Assembly: GCA_965203305.1 (NCBI GenBank) | Contig: OZ241874.1 | Coordinates: 496,001-560,000 of the forward strand | Reading direction: 5' to 3' | Length of the DNA stretch: 64,000 nt | From: Bin80 sp965203305 | GTDB taxonomy: Bacteria; Bacteroidota; Rhodothermia; Rhodothermales; Bin80 | Part shown: piece after piece, positions 38,001 through 46,591 of the stretch | Layout: each line of letters starts with the position of its first letter | Numbering within the stretch: the stretch's first letter is position 1 | Notes under the pieces: generated by a model | Seen by the model: only the letters and a program-made list of their open reading frames with translations | Told to the model about the DNA's origin: nothing | Database searches by the model: none | Translations under genes and position numbers: made by a program

Positions 38001-40186
38001 CCATCCAGTCTGATTTTGAGCTCAGCAACGCCACCATGATATTCAATGGCACCAAGCTGCAGTTTACTCGTGATTTTTTGATTCGCGGACGCGGCGGATT
38101 TCAGACATCTCCCCCAGTACAGGGAAGACAGATCACCGTCAACGGGAACTTTACTCAGACCATGGGTGCTACATCAGAAGGGGCGGGAATGAGGCTGGCA
38201 GCTGCGGATACGCTTACTGTTCGGGGAGACTTCACGGTGACGGCAGATGCGGCCCCATTTGTGACCGAGAAGGAGACCCGTGTGAATTTTTACCGGAAAT
38301 TCCGGTTTGACAGGACAAGAGGGATGAATGCCTACCTGAGTTTCCTGGGGGTCGGGGACTTGGGAATGTGGGGGGCAATGCCTCTCTATCTGGGGAACTT
38401 GACGGTGAAGGGCAAGACCGATATTCGCCTTGTGAGTGACATTACGCAGAGAAGGGATGCGACGCTGACGCTTTCTGACGGGCTCATTACCAGTGCGCAT
38501 GCGGACACGGCAAAGCGTCCTTTCCGATGGATGGTCCAGAATACCCAAATTGAGGAGGATCTGGAGGGCCGGATCTCGGCACGGGAAGGGAAGAAGTGTG
38601 GATTGAATAACCAGCAGACCTGCAAGGCGAGCATCCTGGGCGGTTCTGGGTGGTCGTATGCCTCCATTCCAGTGGCACGTGACCTTTTGCAGGGAAATGC
38701 GGGCACGGGGGCAGAGAGTGGAGGGTATCTCTTCCCGGTCGGAATAGACCAGGACAGCATATCGTACTACCGCCCGTTGATGCTGCAACTGTCCTCGGAT
38801 CTGAATGACACGACCGCGGCGACCGTGACTCCGATAATACTTGCGAAGAACAATGACATTACACCGGGATGGCCTGCGGAGGATATTGTGGTCCCGACCA
38901 CCGGGAATAGCCTGACCCTGGATGTGCATGCGGACATGTTCTGGAAGATTGAGTCGGACGGCGAATTGCCAGTGAATGCGAATATTCGGATTGTAGCGGA
39001 AGGGATCCAGAATGTAGCAGACACACAAGGGTTGCGAATCGTGCAGTGGGATTGCAATTGGAAGAATCCGAAACTGGCCGGCCGGCTTCCCGTACAGACG
39101 GAGGCAGGATCGTTTGCGGTGAATGGTTATCTCAACGGGGTGGTGAACTTGACCCAGGAGGGGATTGGCTTGGGCAGTTGCGCAATCCTGGGGATTGCGG
39201 CGAACGGGATCAAGAACCCAATTCACCGGGCAGATCTGAGTGGGGGACGGGCGATGGTCCAGTTCATCCACAATCTGCCTGCGTTTGGATCGCCTCCGGT
39301 GGAAGTCCATCTGGGAGATGTGAGGCTCGGCAGCAATTTGAGGTTCCGACAAGCGACGGGGTATCATCCGGTGGGGGCAGGAAGTCATACGATGACAATC
39401 CAGCCGGTGGGTGCCCCCGAGGAGCAGGCAATAAAGGACATGCTCAACCTGATGCCTGGCAGGAATACTGTGGTGATTGCGCACGGGAGTCTGGCAGAGC
39501 CGAAGCTGAAGGTGCTGGATATGCGGATGGAATCGTCAGTCTCCAGCCAGGCAGAGGTGCGGCTGGTGCACGGGTCTCTGGACTTGGGATCGGTACGGGT
39601 GCAGGTGATGGACCCGATCAATCCCGTGGTTCCGGTGATGACACTGGCAAACAACCTGATGCCGAACGAGGCAACCCGGAAGTATATTTCGCTGGATCCG
39701 TCGGTGCAGTTCATGCAGGTCATGTCTGCAGATCAGCAGGTGGAGAAGGCGTATGAAATGGACCTGCGCGGGTACGGAGGGCAGACACTGGTGCTAAACC
39801 TGTCAGGGATGCGGAACGATCTGACAATTCTGGGGGTGGACAGGAACGGGAAGATCGTCCCGACGATGGTCGTGACAGGGACAGAGGCAGAAGGGAACGA
39901 ACTTCCGAAAGAATTTGCGTTGCATGGCAACTATCCGAATCCGTTTAATCCGAGCACGCGGATCCATTTTGACTTGCCGGAGCGTGCACAGGTGCATGTG
40001 CAGATTGTAGACCTGCTGGGACGGGAGGTAATGGAGATCCCGGCGCAGGAGATGGAGGCAGGGGCGAACCGGAGTATTGAACTGAATGCGACGGACTTGG
40101 CAAGCGGGATGTACCTGTACCAGATGATTGTTACCGGTACAAAGCATCAGTACGTAAAACCAGGGCGACTACTTCTGGTGAAATAG
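35042..40186 (+). CDS. Giant surface protein with DUF4397-like and T9SS domains
   Basis: This intact 1714-residue protein has a signal peptide (residues 1-24, cut after ASAQ). A ~1300-residue passenger is built of short alternating strands rich in Gly, Val, Leu and Thr (patterns such as LTVDGDLILQG and VSGTLTL), resembling a beta-helix or filamentous-adhesin fold. Two DUF4397-like segments follow from about residue 1400 (VQFIHNLPAF; EVRLVHGSLD). A C-terminal type IX sorting domain begins near 1620 (NYPNPFNPST). It should be exported by Por secretion and anchored at the cell surface. The decayed gene at 1675-6968 is its full-length paralogue. An adhesive role is inferred from the fold only. 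Confidence 0.9.
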   Translation: MKNILWGGLPILILLLTASSASAQVPPTRYIDRDFGSSTGNCTSHAAPCTLDYANGLTSNTSGTKFLVRIRRTGEQVRLASPGSPLSSEIIFGAYVKGSGAEVAGTLEFTGEFQIAPAGQVQLHEKISLRFQDITVQDGSRTNDFILIADDMPGGRVIVSGTLTLNAPLSRMDKLVISEDLNLDGDHRLVVNELTVHQGATLTLEDTGIQVALKRGATDTDKAGILSVDGSIMGADTLWIAGPNSEEGRGGASDEFFHRYDEYLPDDEGLVDYKDCIRITGDGKISSTLIAVARGNLCIELDELGAVVAVGSIVESGTRNTATGMEQDRITTDLIFREKAEIDGDVKLWGDARMVFEKPVTITGDVELDDRENPFASDFGQSRTQAARQGVQSAGFGLYYCAYLTQRVDTKERAVHIPGLQFEAVGVIEGSLMVNSSVLSDESARSQPSDTKCAPRVLFIAPPVENTLTADVEIMSRIDGDVTIESDETFGSEGRLFLDSDSRLVNTAIRSTAHSLRVGRDIIANGLTIGMRKPAISQISGQCGLDKGNAEVDLALKFGNRIVLAEEEEHVIAGSVTLDTVVLLGKLSIQSGPATIKLLKLGPSAEIVSEDGSKGLTVDGDLILQGRGLIGSLSSASVIKNLVYASRETDSLKGIGTAEQPAEAVSILGGAGELRLDKVMRVKNLGICGGDLVLREAGELSDSTLYVHDKITVRNGTLKRDINSPGSIATDMAEEASINDRYILSYVGAGVRTIPENALEWFDPRDVIVNHRNAVITVEGDHDIPGKLTVMQGRFTVNGILATGTSPLHRSGDDVQLYIINYGITVGSKGVLHVSGDSVIVHGQVQLTGGTLTAGGGDMWVPGRLDGMNYANGTASVTGRGTVDLRGGRLILGPELMDPSDEFTGDDLPDVLMSFLGTLRADIIVPKGSKETLISGGLGVVKFDGTRTPKKSGGTPNQSGFLVLTGGSVDSLIAENGSVASAGSSVTIQSDFELSNATMIFNGTKLQFTRDFLIRGRGGFQTSPPVQGRQITVNGNFTQTMGATSEGAGMRLAAADTLTVRGDFTVTADAAPFVTEKETRVNFYRKFRFDRTRGMNAYLSFLGVGDLGMWGAMPLYLGNLTVKGKTDIRLVSDITQRRDATLTLSDGLITSAHADTAKRPFRWMVQNTQIEEDLEGRISAREGKKCGLNNQQTCKASILGGSGWSYASIPVARDLLQGNAGTGAESGGYLFPVGIDQDSISYYRPLMLQLSSDLNDTTAATVTPIILAKNNDITPGWPAEDIVVPTTGNSLTLDVHADMFWKIESDGELPVNANIRIVAEGIQNVADTQGLRIVQWDCNWKNPKLAGRLPVQTEAGSFAVNGYLNGVVNLTQEGIGLGSCAILGIAANGIKNPIHRADLSGGRAMVQFIHNLPAFGSPPVEVHLGDVRLGSNLRFRQATGYHPVGAGSHTMTIQPVGAPEEQAIKDMLNLMPGRNTVVIAHGSLAEPKLKVLDMRMESSVSSQAEVRLVHGSLDLGSVRVQVMDPINPVVPVMTLANNLMPNEATRKYISLDPSVQFMQVMSADQQVEKAYEMDLRGYGGQTLVLNLSGMRNDLTILGVDRNGKIVPTMVVTGTEAEGNELPKEFALHGNYPNPFNPSTRIHFDLPERAQVHVQIVDLLGREVMEIPAQEMEAGANRSIELNATDLASGMYLYQMIVTGTKHQYVKPGRLLLVK

Positions 40187-40697
40187 GAGGAATCGCAGAA
40201 AAAATTTACAGTTAACCGGAACACCTCATGAGTTTTCCATTGCGCAGTAGCTGAAGCGGAGTGTAAAATTTCTGTTTCTGCTCGTCATAGTCGCGATGTG
40301 GTAAGTCTGCACTTTAGTGATGATTTTTCTGACAGGATTACAGAATATATTGGAGGCATCTTCATGCTGGGGATTATGGGGAGGCAGGTTTCACAGGAGA
40401 ACCAGCTGTACGTAACATCGTTATCTTCCCCTAATTCTTTCGTAACAGATATGATTTAATCAAGTTTTCTGACGAGCACGAATTTACATCAGTCAATGGA
40501 ATTGGCACAGCATTGTGCAGGCGAGATGTCAAGGAGAAATAATAGTCCGCCGATGTCTTGCCTTTTGCCAATCAACAAAGATCTGTACAAAACCAACCCC
40601 GTTCTCTTGGACGGGTCATTCTTAACTCTTCTCAAGAAAACAACATTTGCTGATCCAGGATTGTTAAAGGAATTTCTTGGGACAATCAATAACTATC
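40187..40697. other. Intergenic region, nothing recognised
   Basis: About 510 bp, fairly AT-rich, between the giant surface-protein gene and a small membrane-protein gene. A short open frame overlapping the next gene has no protein-like features. No terminator or repeat was found. Confidence 0.4.
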
Positions 40698-41222
40698 ATG
40701 CCTTCAAAATTATCATCTGTCGTTATTGGTGGTCTGGTTGCCGCCGTTCTTGGGAGCATTCTCTCGGTCGTCCAGAATATGTCTGGTGCGTCCGACCCTG
40801 CAAATCCTCAAATGGCCTTGCAGATCATATTTGGCCTTTTGGGATGCATGGCCGCGTTAAGTAGCGGTCTTATTGCGGTATGGCACTATACCTCGGAAAA
40901 CGAATTGACGGTTAGTGGAGGCCAAGGAGTTGGTATCGGTGTCCTGTCGGGGATTGTGTATGCCGTGGTTGCACTGGCACTGGGGTGGTTGCTGGTCACG
41001 TTCAATGTGTTACCCTCTCCTGAAGAGGCTCTGGAAGCGATGCGAGCGACGGGTGCGTTTGATGCACCTGGTGCGGAGCAGGCGGAATCAATGACCCGGA
41101 TGATGCTCACTTGGGGAATTCCGATAATTGCCGTGGTTAGTGGAGTTGTGATGGGATTGATTGGTGGTGCCATCGGTGCAGCAGTATTCAAGCGGGGCGC
41201 AGAGGAGGCAGAAATCGTCTGA
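40698..41222 (+). CDS. Predicted four-helix membrane protein
   Basis: This ~174-residue protein has four hydrophobic segments: SVVIGGLVAAVLGSIL, the stretch around IIFGLLGCMAALSSGLIAVW, GVGIGVLSGIVYAVVALALG, and the C-terminal IPIIAVVSGVVMGLIGG stretch. It resembles the small DUF4199-type membrane proteins of Bacteroidota in length and layout, but no signature was certain. The start ATG 40698 places the first helix at the N-terminus. No function can be given. Confidence 0.65.
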   Translation: MPSKLSSVVIGGLVAAVLGSILSVVQNMSGASDPANPQMALQIIFGLLGCMAALSSGLIAVWHYTSENELTVSGGQGVGIGVLSGIVYAVVALALGWLLVTFNVLPSPEEALEAMRATGAFDAPGAEQAESMTRMMLTWGIPIIAVVSGVVMGLIGGAIGAAVFKRGAEEAEIV

Positions 41223-41320
41223 GAGTGCTGCACTCTCTTTGCCCTCATTCAATGTCTGTTGAGCATGATGTTCAGCGAGGGTCCGTTCTTGTGATTTCCA
41301 AACGAGTAACTAGCTTATCC

Positions 41321-42685
41321 ATGATCCACATACACCGGGCATCCTATTTGTTCGCATTATGCGCAACAATGCTGACGTTGTGTACTCCAGTAGATGTGCG
41401 TGGTCAAAACAACGATTTAGCGAATTTCTTCTACCGCGCATGGGCTCACGGGGCACAACAGGCACACGAGAGGTATCTTCATGAGAGTATGTTGGCACAG
41501 AATTTTTTTCTCCATATTCTCCAGCAACAGCATGAGAGGGAGATGCGGCAGGCCGAAATCCGCTCCACTAGACTGAGTGCTTATGAGGGAAATCCCGGAT
41601 CGCAGTACTTGTTGGGATTGATGTACTTGAAAGGAGAAGAAGGTTCACCGCAATATGCACATGCCATCCGGTGGTTGCGGCAGTCAGCAGATCAGGGATG
41701 GGCAGATGCACAGGTCACTCTTGGGCTCATCTATCGATCCGGCGCAGGTGTTGAAAAGAACTTCTCGGAGTCATTCAAGTGGTTCCAGATGGCCGCGGCA
41801 GATCCATATCATGCGGAAGCACAGTTTTATCTGGGCTTGTCATGCCTTTCATATGTACTCGGGGAGGATGTTCTCCCAAATTTCGGGGAAGGTTGCAGGC
41901 TTGCTCCCGAACTAATCAGGAAGTCAGCAGAGCTGGGATATGCGGATGCACAAGTCATTCTTGGGCATATGTACCGCTCCGGTTCCGGTGTAGGAGAAGA
42001 CTTGTCCGAGGCCGTGAAATGGTTCAAACTGGCGGCGGACCAGTACCACCCGGAGGCACAGTTCTACCTTGTCTATCTGTCCATGGAGTACGATCTGGGA
42101 GAGGTTGCCACTCCGAATGGAGAGTTCGCCATGGTTAGTCTAGAGAATAGGTTTGGGGATCGCACTCATGCCAGTGCACAGTTTTTGCTGAGTTTGGCAC
42201 ACAGATTTGCGGAAGGTGTTGTTTCAGATAACAAACTCGCGTTTGAATTAATCAAAAAGGCAGCAGAACTGGATTATGCTCCGGCCTATCACTATACGGG
42301 TTGGGGATATTTCAACGGAATCGGCACAAGAATCAATGTGGAAGAAGGAGTTAGATGGCTTCTAAAGGAACCCGACTTGTGCATAGAGTTTGACACTTGT
42401 GTTTACTTGGGCTTAACCTATGTGAGGGGAGTGGGTGTTAAACCGAATACCAGCCAGGCACTGGAATGGTTTGCAAAGGCGCAAGATCAGGATGAAGCGA
42501 GCAGGGTTATGTTTGAATTGGGGGAGTACTATGAGAAGGACAACACTCAAAAGTCACATGTATGGTTCTATTTGGCAGGCAGACTCGAACATCCGAAGGG
42601 AGCGACTAAGGCAGATGAGATGCTAGATAGTGTCTGTCCGAAAATTCAGAATATCGCCAATATATGCCGTTTAGAGAGCGTATGA
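41321..42685 (+). CDS. Sel1-repeat protein, 3' end replaced by a MITE
   Basis: This ~454-residue secreted protein has a signal peptide (HIHRASYLFALCATMLTL, ending near DVRGQ) and a series of Sel1-like (TPR-type) repeats with the pattern AQVxLGxxYRSGxGVxxxxxEAxKWF. Sel1 proteins are usually scaffolds for protein contacts. The last 18 codons, from the serine at 42629, are supplied by the inserted MITE. Removing the MITE and one target copy (294 bp, a multiple of three) restores an in-frame continuation of 36 codons from 42926 to a TAG at 43034-43036. The present protein therefore has a truncated, foreign tail. Whether it still works is unknown. Confidence 0.88.
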   Translation: MIHIHRASYLFALCATMLTLCTPVDVRGQNNDLANFFYRAWAHGAQQAHERYLHESMLAQNFFLHILQQQHEREMRQAEIRSTRLSAYEGNPGSQYLLGLMYLKGEEGSPQYAHAIRWLRQSADQGWADAQVTLGLIYRSGAGVEKNFSESFKWFQMAAADPYHAEAQFYLGLSCLSYVLGEDVLPNFGEGCRLAPELIRKSAELGYADAQVILGHMYRSGSGVGEDLSEAVKWFKLAADQYHPEAQFYLVYLSMEYDLGEVATPNGEFAMVSLENRFGDRTHASAQFLLSLAHRFAEGVVSDNKLAFELIKKAAELDYAPAYHYTGWGYFNGIGTRINVEEGVRWLLKEPDLCIEFDTCVYLGLTYVRGVGVKPNTSQALEWFAKAQDQDEASRVMFELGEYYEKDNTQKSHVWFYLAGRLEHPKGATKADEMLDSVCPKIQNIANICRLESV

Positions 42686-42916
42686 GGGGTTTTTGGAGAT
42701 ATTTTTTGGTATTTTTCCTGGCGAAGATGGAAGCTCTTTGGCGGATTGGAGCATGAAATCCCCGAACAGCGTCCATAAACATGCAATCTTCGTGCAAGAT
42801 TTCCCCGAATCTCTCATAGCGAACGAGCATCTGAATCGCTCCATAAATGACACTGTGGGGCAAAATGCCTCTGGAATCCCCCGTATTAGGGGTTGCTGTG
42901 AATTTTCGGACAGACA
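42631..42916. mobile_element. MITE-like element, intact copy
   Basis: This 286-bp element has perfect 18-bp terminal inverted repeats (TGTCTGTCCGAAAATTCA) and an 8-bp direct repeat CTAGATAG on both sides (42623-42630, 42917-42924). It contains no transposase. It sits inside the 3' end of the Sel1-repeat gene. A longer-diverged copy is at 55565-55823 and a fragment at 30344-30401. The autonomous parent is not in the window; the ends differ from those of the ISL3 copies. Confidence 0.9.
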
Positions 42917-42924
42917 CTAGATAG

Positions 42925-43036
42925 CATGTCAGATCTGCAGGAGAAGACTGTAGCAAAAAGTGAAGCAAATGCCCACTGGAGATACTGGAAGGAAGCTGTC
43001 AAGGGATATGAATGGCTCGGTCAATCTTTCGAGTAG
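42925..43036 (+). pseudogene. Orphaned 3' end of the Sel1-repeat gene
   Basis: Joined to 42630, this segment reads in frame as MSDLQEKTVAKSEANAHWRY and 16 more residues to a TAG at 43034-43036. It is the original C-terminus cut off by the MITE and is no longer translated from the parent start. Confidence 0.75.
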
Positions 43037-43277
43037 CCAAGTCCATCGTGTCAGCAGGTTAACTGTGGGCTGTTTGCACATAGAATCTCCCACCCTTCAC
43101 GTTCGATACGGTATGCTGTCCGTCATTTCTATCCGGGATGACTAGACTGCCCGCAATCAAAAACACAGCCATCCTGCTAATACCAGATAAGAGCAGTACT
43201 GTGAAATATCCTCCTTGCTGTCTGGTACACGATCCATTCCTCAATCACCCTCCAACCTGGTACTAACTGCTACCAAA

Positions 43278-43763
43278 TCATCCCCTGCGCTGAAAATAAG
43301 ATCGGGGCAATCCTCCCATTCCTTTGGGCTTACCCAGTATCTCACCCAGAAGAATTGCAGTACGCGCCGAGTCCTGATTTCTTAACTGTTCGGCAATCGT
43401 CTTAGAAGTTTTTGGTATAAGGGGTTGTTTCTTGGACGGACTGGCGGCCCCGGCTTTTGGAGCAGGTGACGGCTTGGGGGCTGTATGCTTCTGTTCGCGA
43501 GCCTTCGGAGAACTGCTTCCAGCCTCAGGATTGTATGCGGTATATTCCCCGGACCAGTCAGATGAGGATGTCGGTGCGGGGGGCGAAGTGATTTCAGGCT
43601 GTTCCTCAGGCAATCCCTGCAGATCACGCAACGCGTCCTCGAGAGACCACTCCTTCTCCCTTTCCTGGTTCGTTGTCCTCTGCTTTTTCTTGTTCGCTCT
43701 CCCAAGTGCCGTGAAAATGAGATACACGATACCGAGAATAATGTAGAGAAGAGTTTCGTTCAT
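43278..43763 (-). CDS. Hypothetical single-helix membrane protein
   Basis: This 161-residue protein has one N-terminal transmembrane helix (LLYIILGIVYLIFTALG), then a long Pro/Ser/Lys-rich linker and a short conserved-looking tail (ARTAILLGEILGKPKG). The tail resembles one seen on small proteins next to DNA-repair genes in FCB bacteria, but no family was certain. The start overlaps the mutY stop by 4 bp (ATGA on the minus strand), so the two genes are co-translated. No function is known. Confidence 0.75.
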   Translation of the reverse strand: MNETLLYIILGIVYLIFTALGRANKKKQRTTNQEREKEWSLEDALRDLQGLPEEQPEITSPPAPTSSSDWSGEYTAYNPEAGSSSPKAREQKHTAPKPSPAPKAGAASPSKKQPLIPKTSKTIAEQLRNQDSARTAILLGEILGKPKGMGGLPRSYFQRRG

Positions 43764-44956
43764 GAGGAATCAGTCACGCCACTTGTGAGAATATCCAGGA
43801 TACGCCGGTTCGCTCTCGGGAATGCAAATTTGTCCAGTTCGTGGGGTTCTGCCCAGGTTGTTGTCAGGCCTCCGGTGGAAATAGGCTCTCCGTCAGTCAC
43901 TGTACATTCGTATGCACTCAATGTGATCCTGAAATGAGAATACGCGTGCTTCACCGTACCAACCAGGCACCCAACTTCCACCTGTACTCCAAGCTCTTCC
44001 CGTAGTTCACGTGCACAGGTTTCGAGTCCAGATTCTCCGGGTTCTGACTTTCCTCCTGGCAATTCCCAGAGCCCGCCCAGAAGTCCCCCGGATGCGCGCT
44101 GCTGAATGAATATCTGTCCCGAAGAATTGCGCAAGACAGCAACGGCAACATCATAGTGCGGAATGGACTCTTTTTTCTTGGGAGTCGGATACAGTTCTGG
44201 AGTGCCAGCAGACCCCGCCAGACAGTAGCTCTGAACTGGACAGACAGGACATTGAGGGCGTTTAGATGGGCATATTTGGGATCCCAGTTCCATCATTGCC
44301 TGGTTGTAATCCCCAGGCCGGGCCTCGCAAAGCAGGGAGTCGGCAAGTTCCTGAATTGCCCCGGCTGAATCTCCCGGGTGGGCAAACAGGCGGGAAATGA
44401 CGCGGCGAATGTTTCCATCCACTGCCGCTACAGGCTGTCCAAATGCAATGGAAGCAATGGCTCTGCTAGTATATGGACCGATTCCAGGGAGCGTACGCAA
44501 CTCGTCGCAGTTGGATGGGTATGTGCCGGAAGCAACAACCTGCTGGGCTGCTGCATGCAAATTGTGTGCACGAGCATAGTACCCCATTCCCTCCCAGACA
44601 AGAAGCACATCGTTTATGTCAGCGGATGCCAGGTCCTCAAGTGTCGGAAAAGCATCCAGAAATCGCTCATAGTACTTGCAGACATATGCAACACGCGTCT
44701 GCTGCAGCATGACTTCCGAAAGCCAAATTTCATACAGATTCGTCCGACCGCGCCATGGAAGGTCACGCTGGTTGGCATCGTACCATGCAAGGAGTGTCTT
44801 TGAGAACTCTCCTGTCTTGATTGTAGGGGGCTGCGTCTTCAGGTGTGTGCGGAGGCTGATGTGTTGGATGGTACGATACTGGGAGCTGAGCTGTTCGCCT
44901 GACTCTTCGCGAAAGCAGGCAGGCTGCCTCGTACTGTACAGCTGTCTGTTGGGCAC
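43760..44956 (-). CDS. mutY: A/G-specific adenine glycosylase MutY
   Basis: MutY removes adenine mispaired with 8-oxoguanine. The protein shows the catalytic region LPWRGRTNLYEIWLSEVMLQ, the helix-hairpin-helix LPGIGPYTSRAI with the catalytic Asp in AAVDGNIRR, the 4Fe-4S cluster cysteines (CPSKRPQCPVCPVQSYC), and a C-terminal NUDIX-like domain that reads 8-oxoG. Clear similarity begins only at about 44806. No ATG lies between there and 45043; GTG 44956 is the nearest usable start, so the true start is uncertain. The 5' part overlaps the divergent Omp85 gene. Confidence 0.92.
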   Translation of the reverse strand: MPNRQLYSTRQPACFREESGEQLSSQYRTIQHISLRTHLKTQPPTIKTGEFSKTLLAWYDANQRDLPWRGRTNLYEIWLSEVMLQQTRVAYVCKYYERFLDAFPTLEDLASADINDVLLVWEGMGYYARAHNLHAAAQQVVASGTYPSNCDELRTLPGIGPYTSRAIASIAFGQPVAAVDGNIRRVISRLFAHPGDSAGAIQELADSLLCEARPGDYNQAMMELGSQICPSKRPQCPVCPVQSYCLAGSAGTPELYPTPKKKESIPHYDVAVAVLRNSSGQIFIQQRASGGLLGGLWELPGGKSEPGESGLETCARELREELGVQVEVGCLVGTVKHAYSHFRITLSAYECTVTDGEPISTGGLTTTWAEPHELDKFAFPRANRRILDILTSGVTDSS

Positions 44957-46589
44957 GGCAGCATTTCCGGCGAATGCCCAGTGGCAATTGATTGCAGAGG
45001 GGGAAGTCAGGTCATGGACCCCGGATACATTTGCAGACAGCACGCTGACAATAGAGCAAAAGGTAATCCGCAGTTTCCATCAGGATGGATACCTGCATGC
45101 CGTGATTGATTCTGTGGATGTGCAGGCCCAAACCATGTTCGTTTCCCGTGGCTATCGGGCCAAAGCAGAAAATGTCCATCTTCTGGGAGTCCGTGTCGCT
45201 GACTCTTCCATGATCCCGATTCCCCTAAAAAAGGGGGACTGGATTACAGCCAGTTCTCTTGAACAGGCAGCAGAGTCCATTCTGGAGTACTATTCAGGGG
45301 AGGGATACGTATTGGCGGAAGTAACGATAGAAGCAATCATTCCCCGTGACAGTCTGCATCACGATGTATTTATCCGTATCCGTGAAGGAATGCCGGTACA
45401 CCTTGACCGCGTGAATCTGCAGGGGGCCAGGCGGACGCAATCACATTATGTGTACCACAAGTCCGGGTTGGCCTCGGGGCAGGTTCTGAAAAATTTCAGT
45501 CCAGAAGACATGCAGCGAAAACTGGAAGCTACAGGCATGTTTAGTCGTGTAGATCTTCCCGTATTGTATCGTGCAACGGACAGTAGCGTGGTCATTCATG
45601 TGCCTGTCAGGGAAAGCTCTCCGGGAGCATTTGATCTCGCACTGGGATATGAGCGAGCCCAAGGAGGGGGCGGGGCACTTGTTGGCAGCGGCCGGCTGGC
45701 CCTGCGCAATCTGTTTGGAGGAGCGCGAACGCTGGAACTGGAGCTGAATCGTGCTCCGGGCCAGCTGGGGTATGTCAGAGTGCATGCCGAAACACCCCTC
45801 ATGTTCGGGTTACCCCTTGGTCTCTCCGGTTCCTTTGAAGGATTGCAGCAGGATTCCACATACGGCAAACGACAGTATGAAGCACGGGCTGGGTACTGGA
45901 TTGATCCATCCATGCAAATCTTTGCAAGCGTGACTCGCGAAGTGACACATCCGGGACTGGCAGGTACAGAACTCATTGAAGGAACGCAGCGGATTCCCAT
46001 TTCCAACGCTTTGTTTTTTGGAGGGGGGATTCAGATTCGTCAGGCAGATCATGCTCTGAGTCCGACGAGGGGATACTGGCTGACCATGCATGCAGAACGA
46101 GGCTACAAGAATGCGGATCGCGCTGTTCTGGTGACAGACTTAACGCGTCAGCAACGCAGGTTCCAGCAGTCGCGGCTGACGGCTCAGGGACGGGTATATA
46201 TCCCTATCAGCCGGCGCAGTCTTGTGGCGACGGGTGGTGAACTCATGCTCATGCGCAGCAGAGAGTTTGACGAGAGTGATCTCTTCCGGATCGGAGGAGC
46301 ACGAAGTCTTCGCGGGTATGACGAGCACAGATTCCGTGCATCGTTCGCCGTGCGGACTCTAGTGGAGTTTCGGTATCTGCTGGATCGCGTGACATACGGA
46401 TTCGGATTTTTTGATCTGGGGTACATCAGCAATCCCGGGGGATCTCAATTTCCGACGGGATGGTATCCCGGGTTTGGCGCGGGCTTTCAGCTCAGTACTG
46501 CCGCAGGAATGATTAACTTTACGCTTGCCTCCACAGCGGAAGACCTGTCGGCAGTGCGGGCCCATATTGGATTGTCACTTGGAATTTGA
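44859..46589 (+). CDS. Omp85-family outer-membrane protein (BamA/TamA-like)
   Basis: This ~576-residue protein has a signal peptide (LVLYSCLLGTAAFPANAQ), POTRA-like domains at about 35-235 (AENVHLLGVRV; EGMPVHLDRVNLQGARR), and a C-terminal 16-strand barrel with the family's GGARSLRGYDE motif (the VRGF/Y loop). It is shorter than canonical BamA and resembles TamA/FhaC-type members. The start ATG 44859 follows GGAGG at 44851-44855; ATG 44868 is also possible. Its stop TGA overlaps the rsmE leader. It probably inserts or secretes outer-membrane proteins; the substrate is unknown. Confidence 0.88.
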   Translation: MCWMVRYWELSCSPDSSRKQAGCLVLYSCLLGTAAFPANAQWQLIAEGEVRSWTPDTFADSTLTIEQKVIRSFHQDGYLHAVIDSVDVQAQTMFVSRGYRAKAENVHLLGVRVADSSMIPIPLKKGDWITASSLEQAAESILEYYSGEGYVLAEVTIEAIIPRDSLHHDVFIRIREGMPVHLDRVNLQGARRTQSHYVYHKSGLASGQVLKNFSPEDMQRKLEATGMFSRVDLPVLYRATDSSVVIHVPVRESSPGAFDLALGYERAQGGGGALVGSGRLALRNLFGGARTLELELNRAPGQLGYVRVHAETPLMFGLPLGLSGSFEGLQQDSTYGKRQYEARAGYWIDPSMQIFASVTREVTHPGLAGTELIEGTQRIPISNALFFGGGIQIRQADHALSPTRGYWLTMHAERGYKNADRAVLVTDLTRQQRRFQQSRLTAQGRVYIPISRRSLVATGGELMLMRSREFDESDLFRIGGARSLRGYDEHRFRASFAVRTLVEFRYLLDRVTYGFGFFDLGYISNPGGSQFPTGWYPGFGAGFQLSTAAGMINFTLASTAEDLSAVRAHIGLSLGI

Positions 46590-46591
46590 TC

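Noticed and set aside
38174..39484. A 436-codon minus-strand open frame inside the giant surface gene
   Set aside because: It is antisense to the intact T9SS gene and has shadow-like composition.
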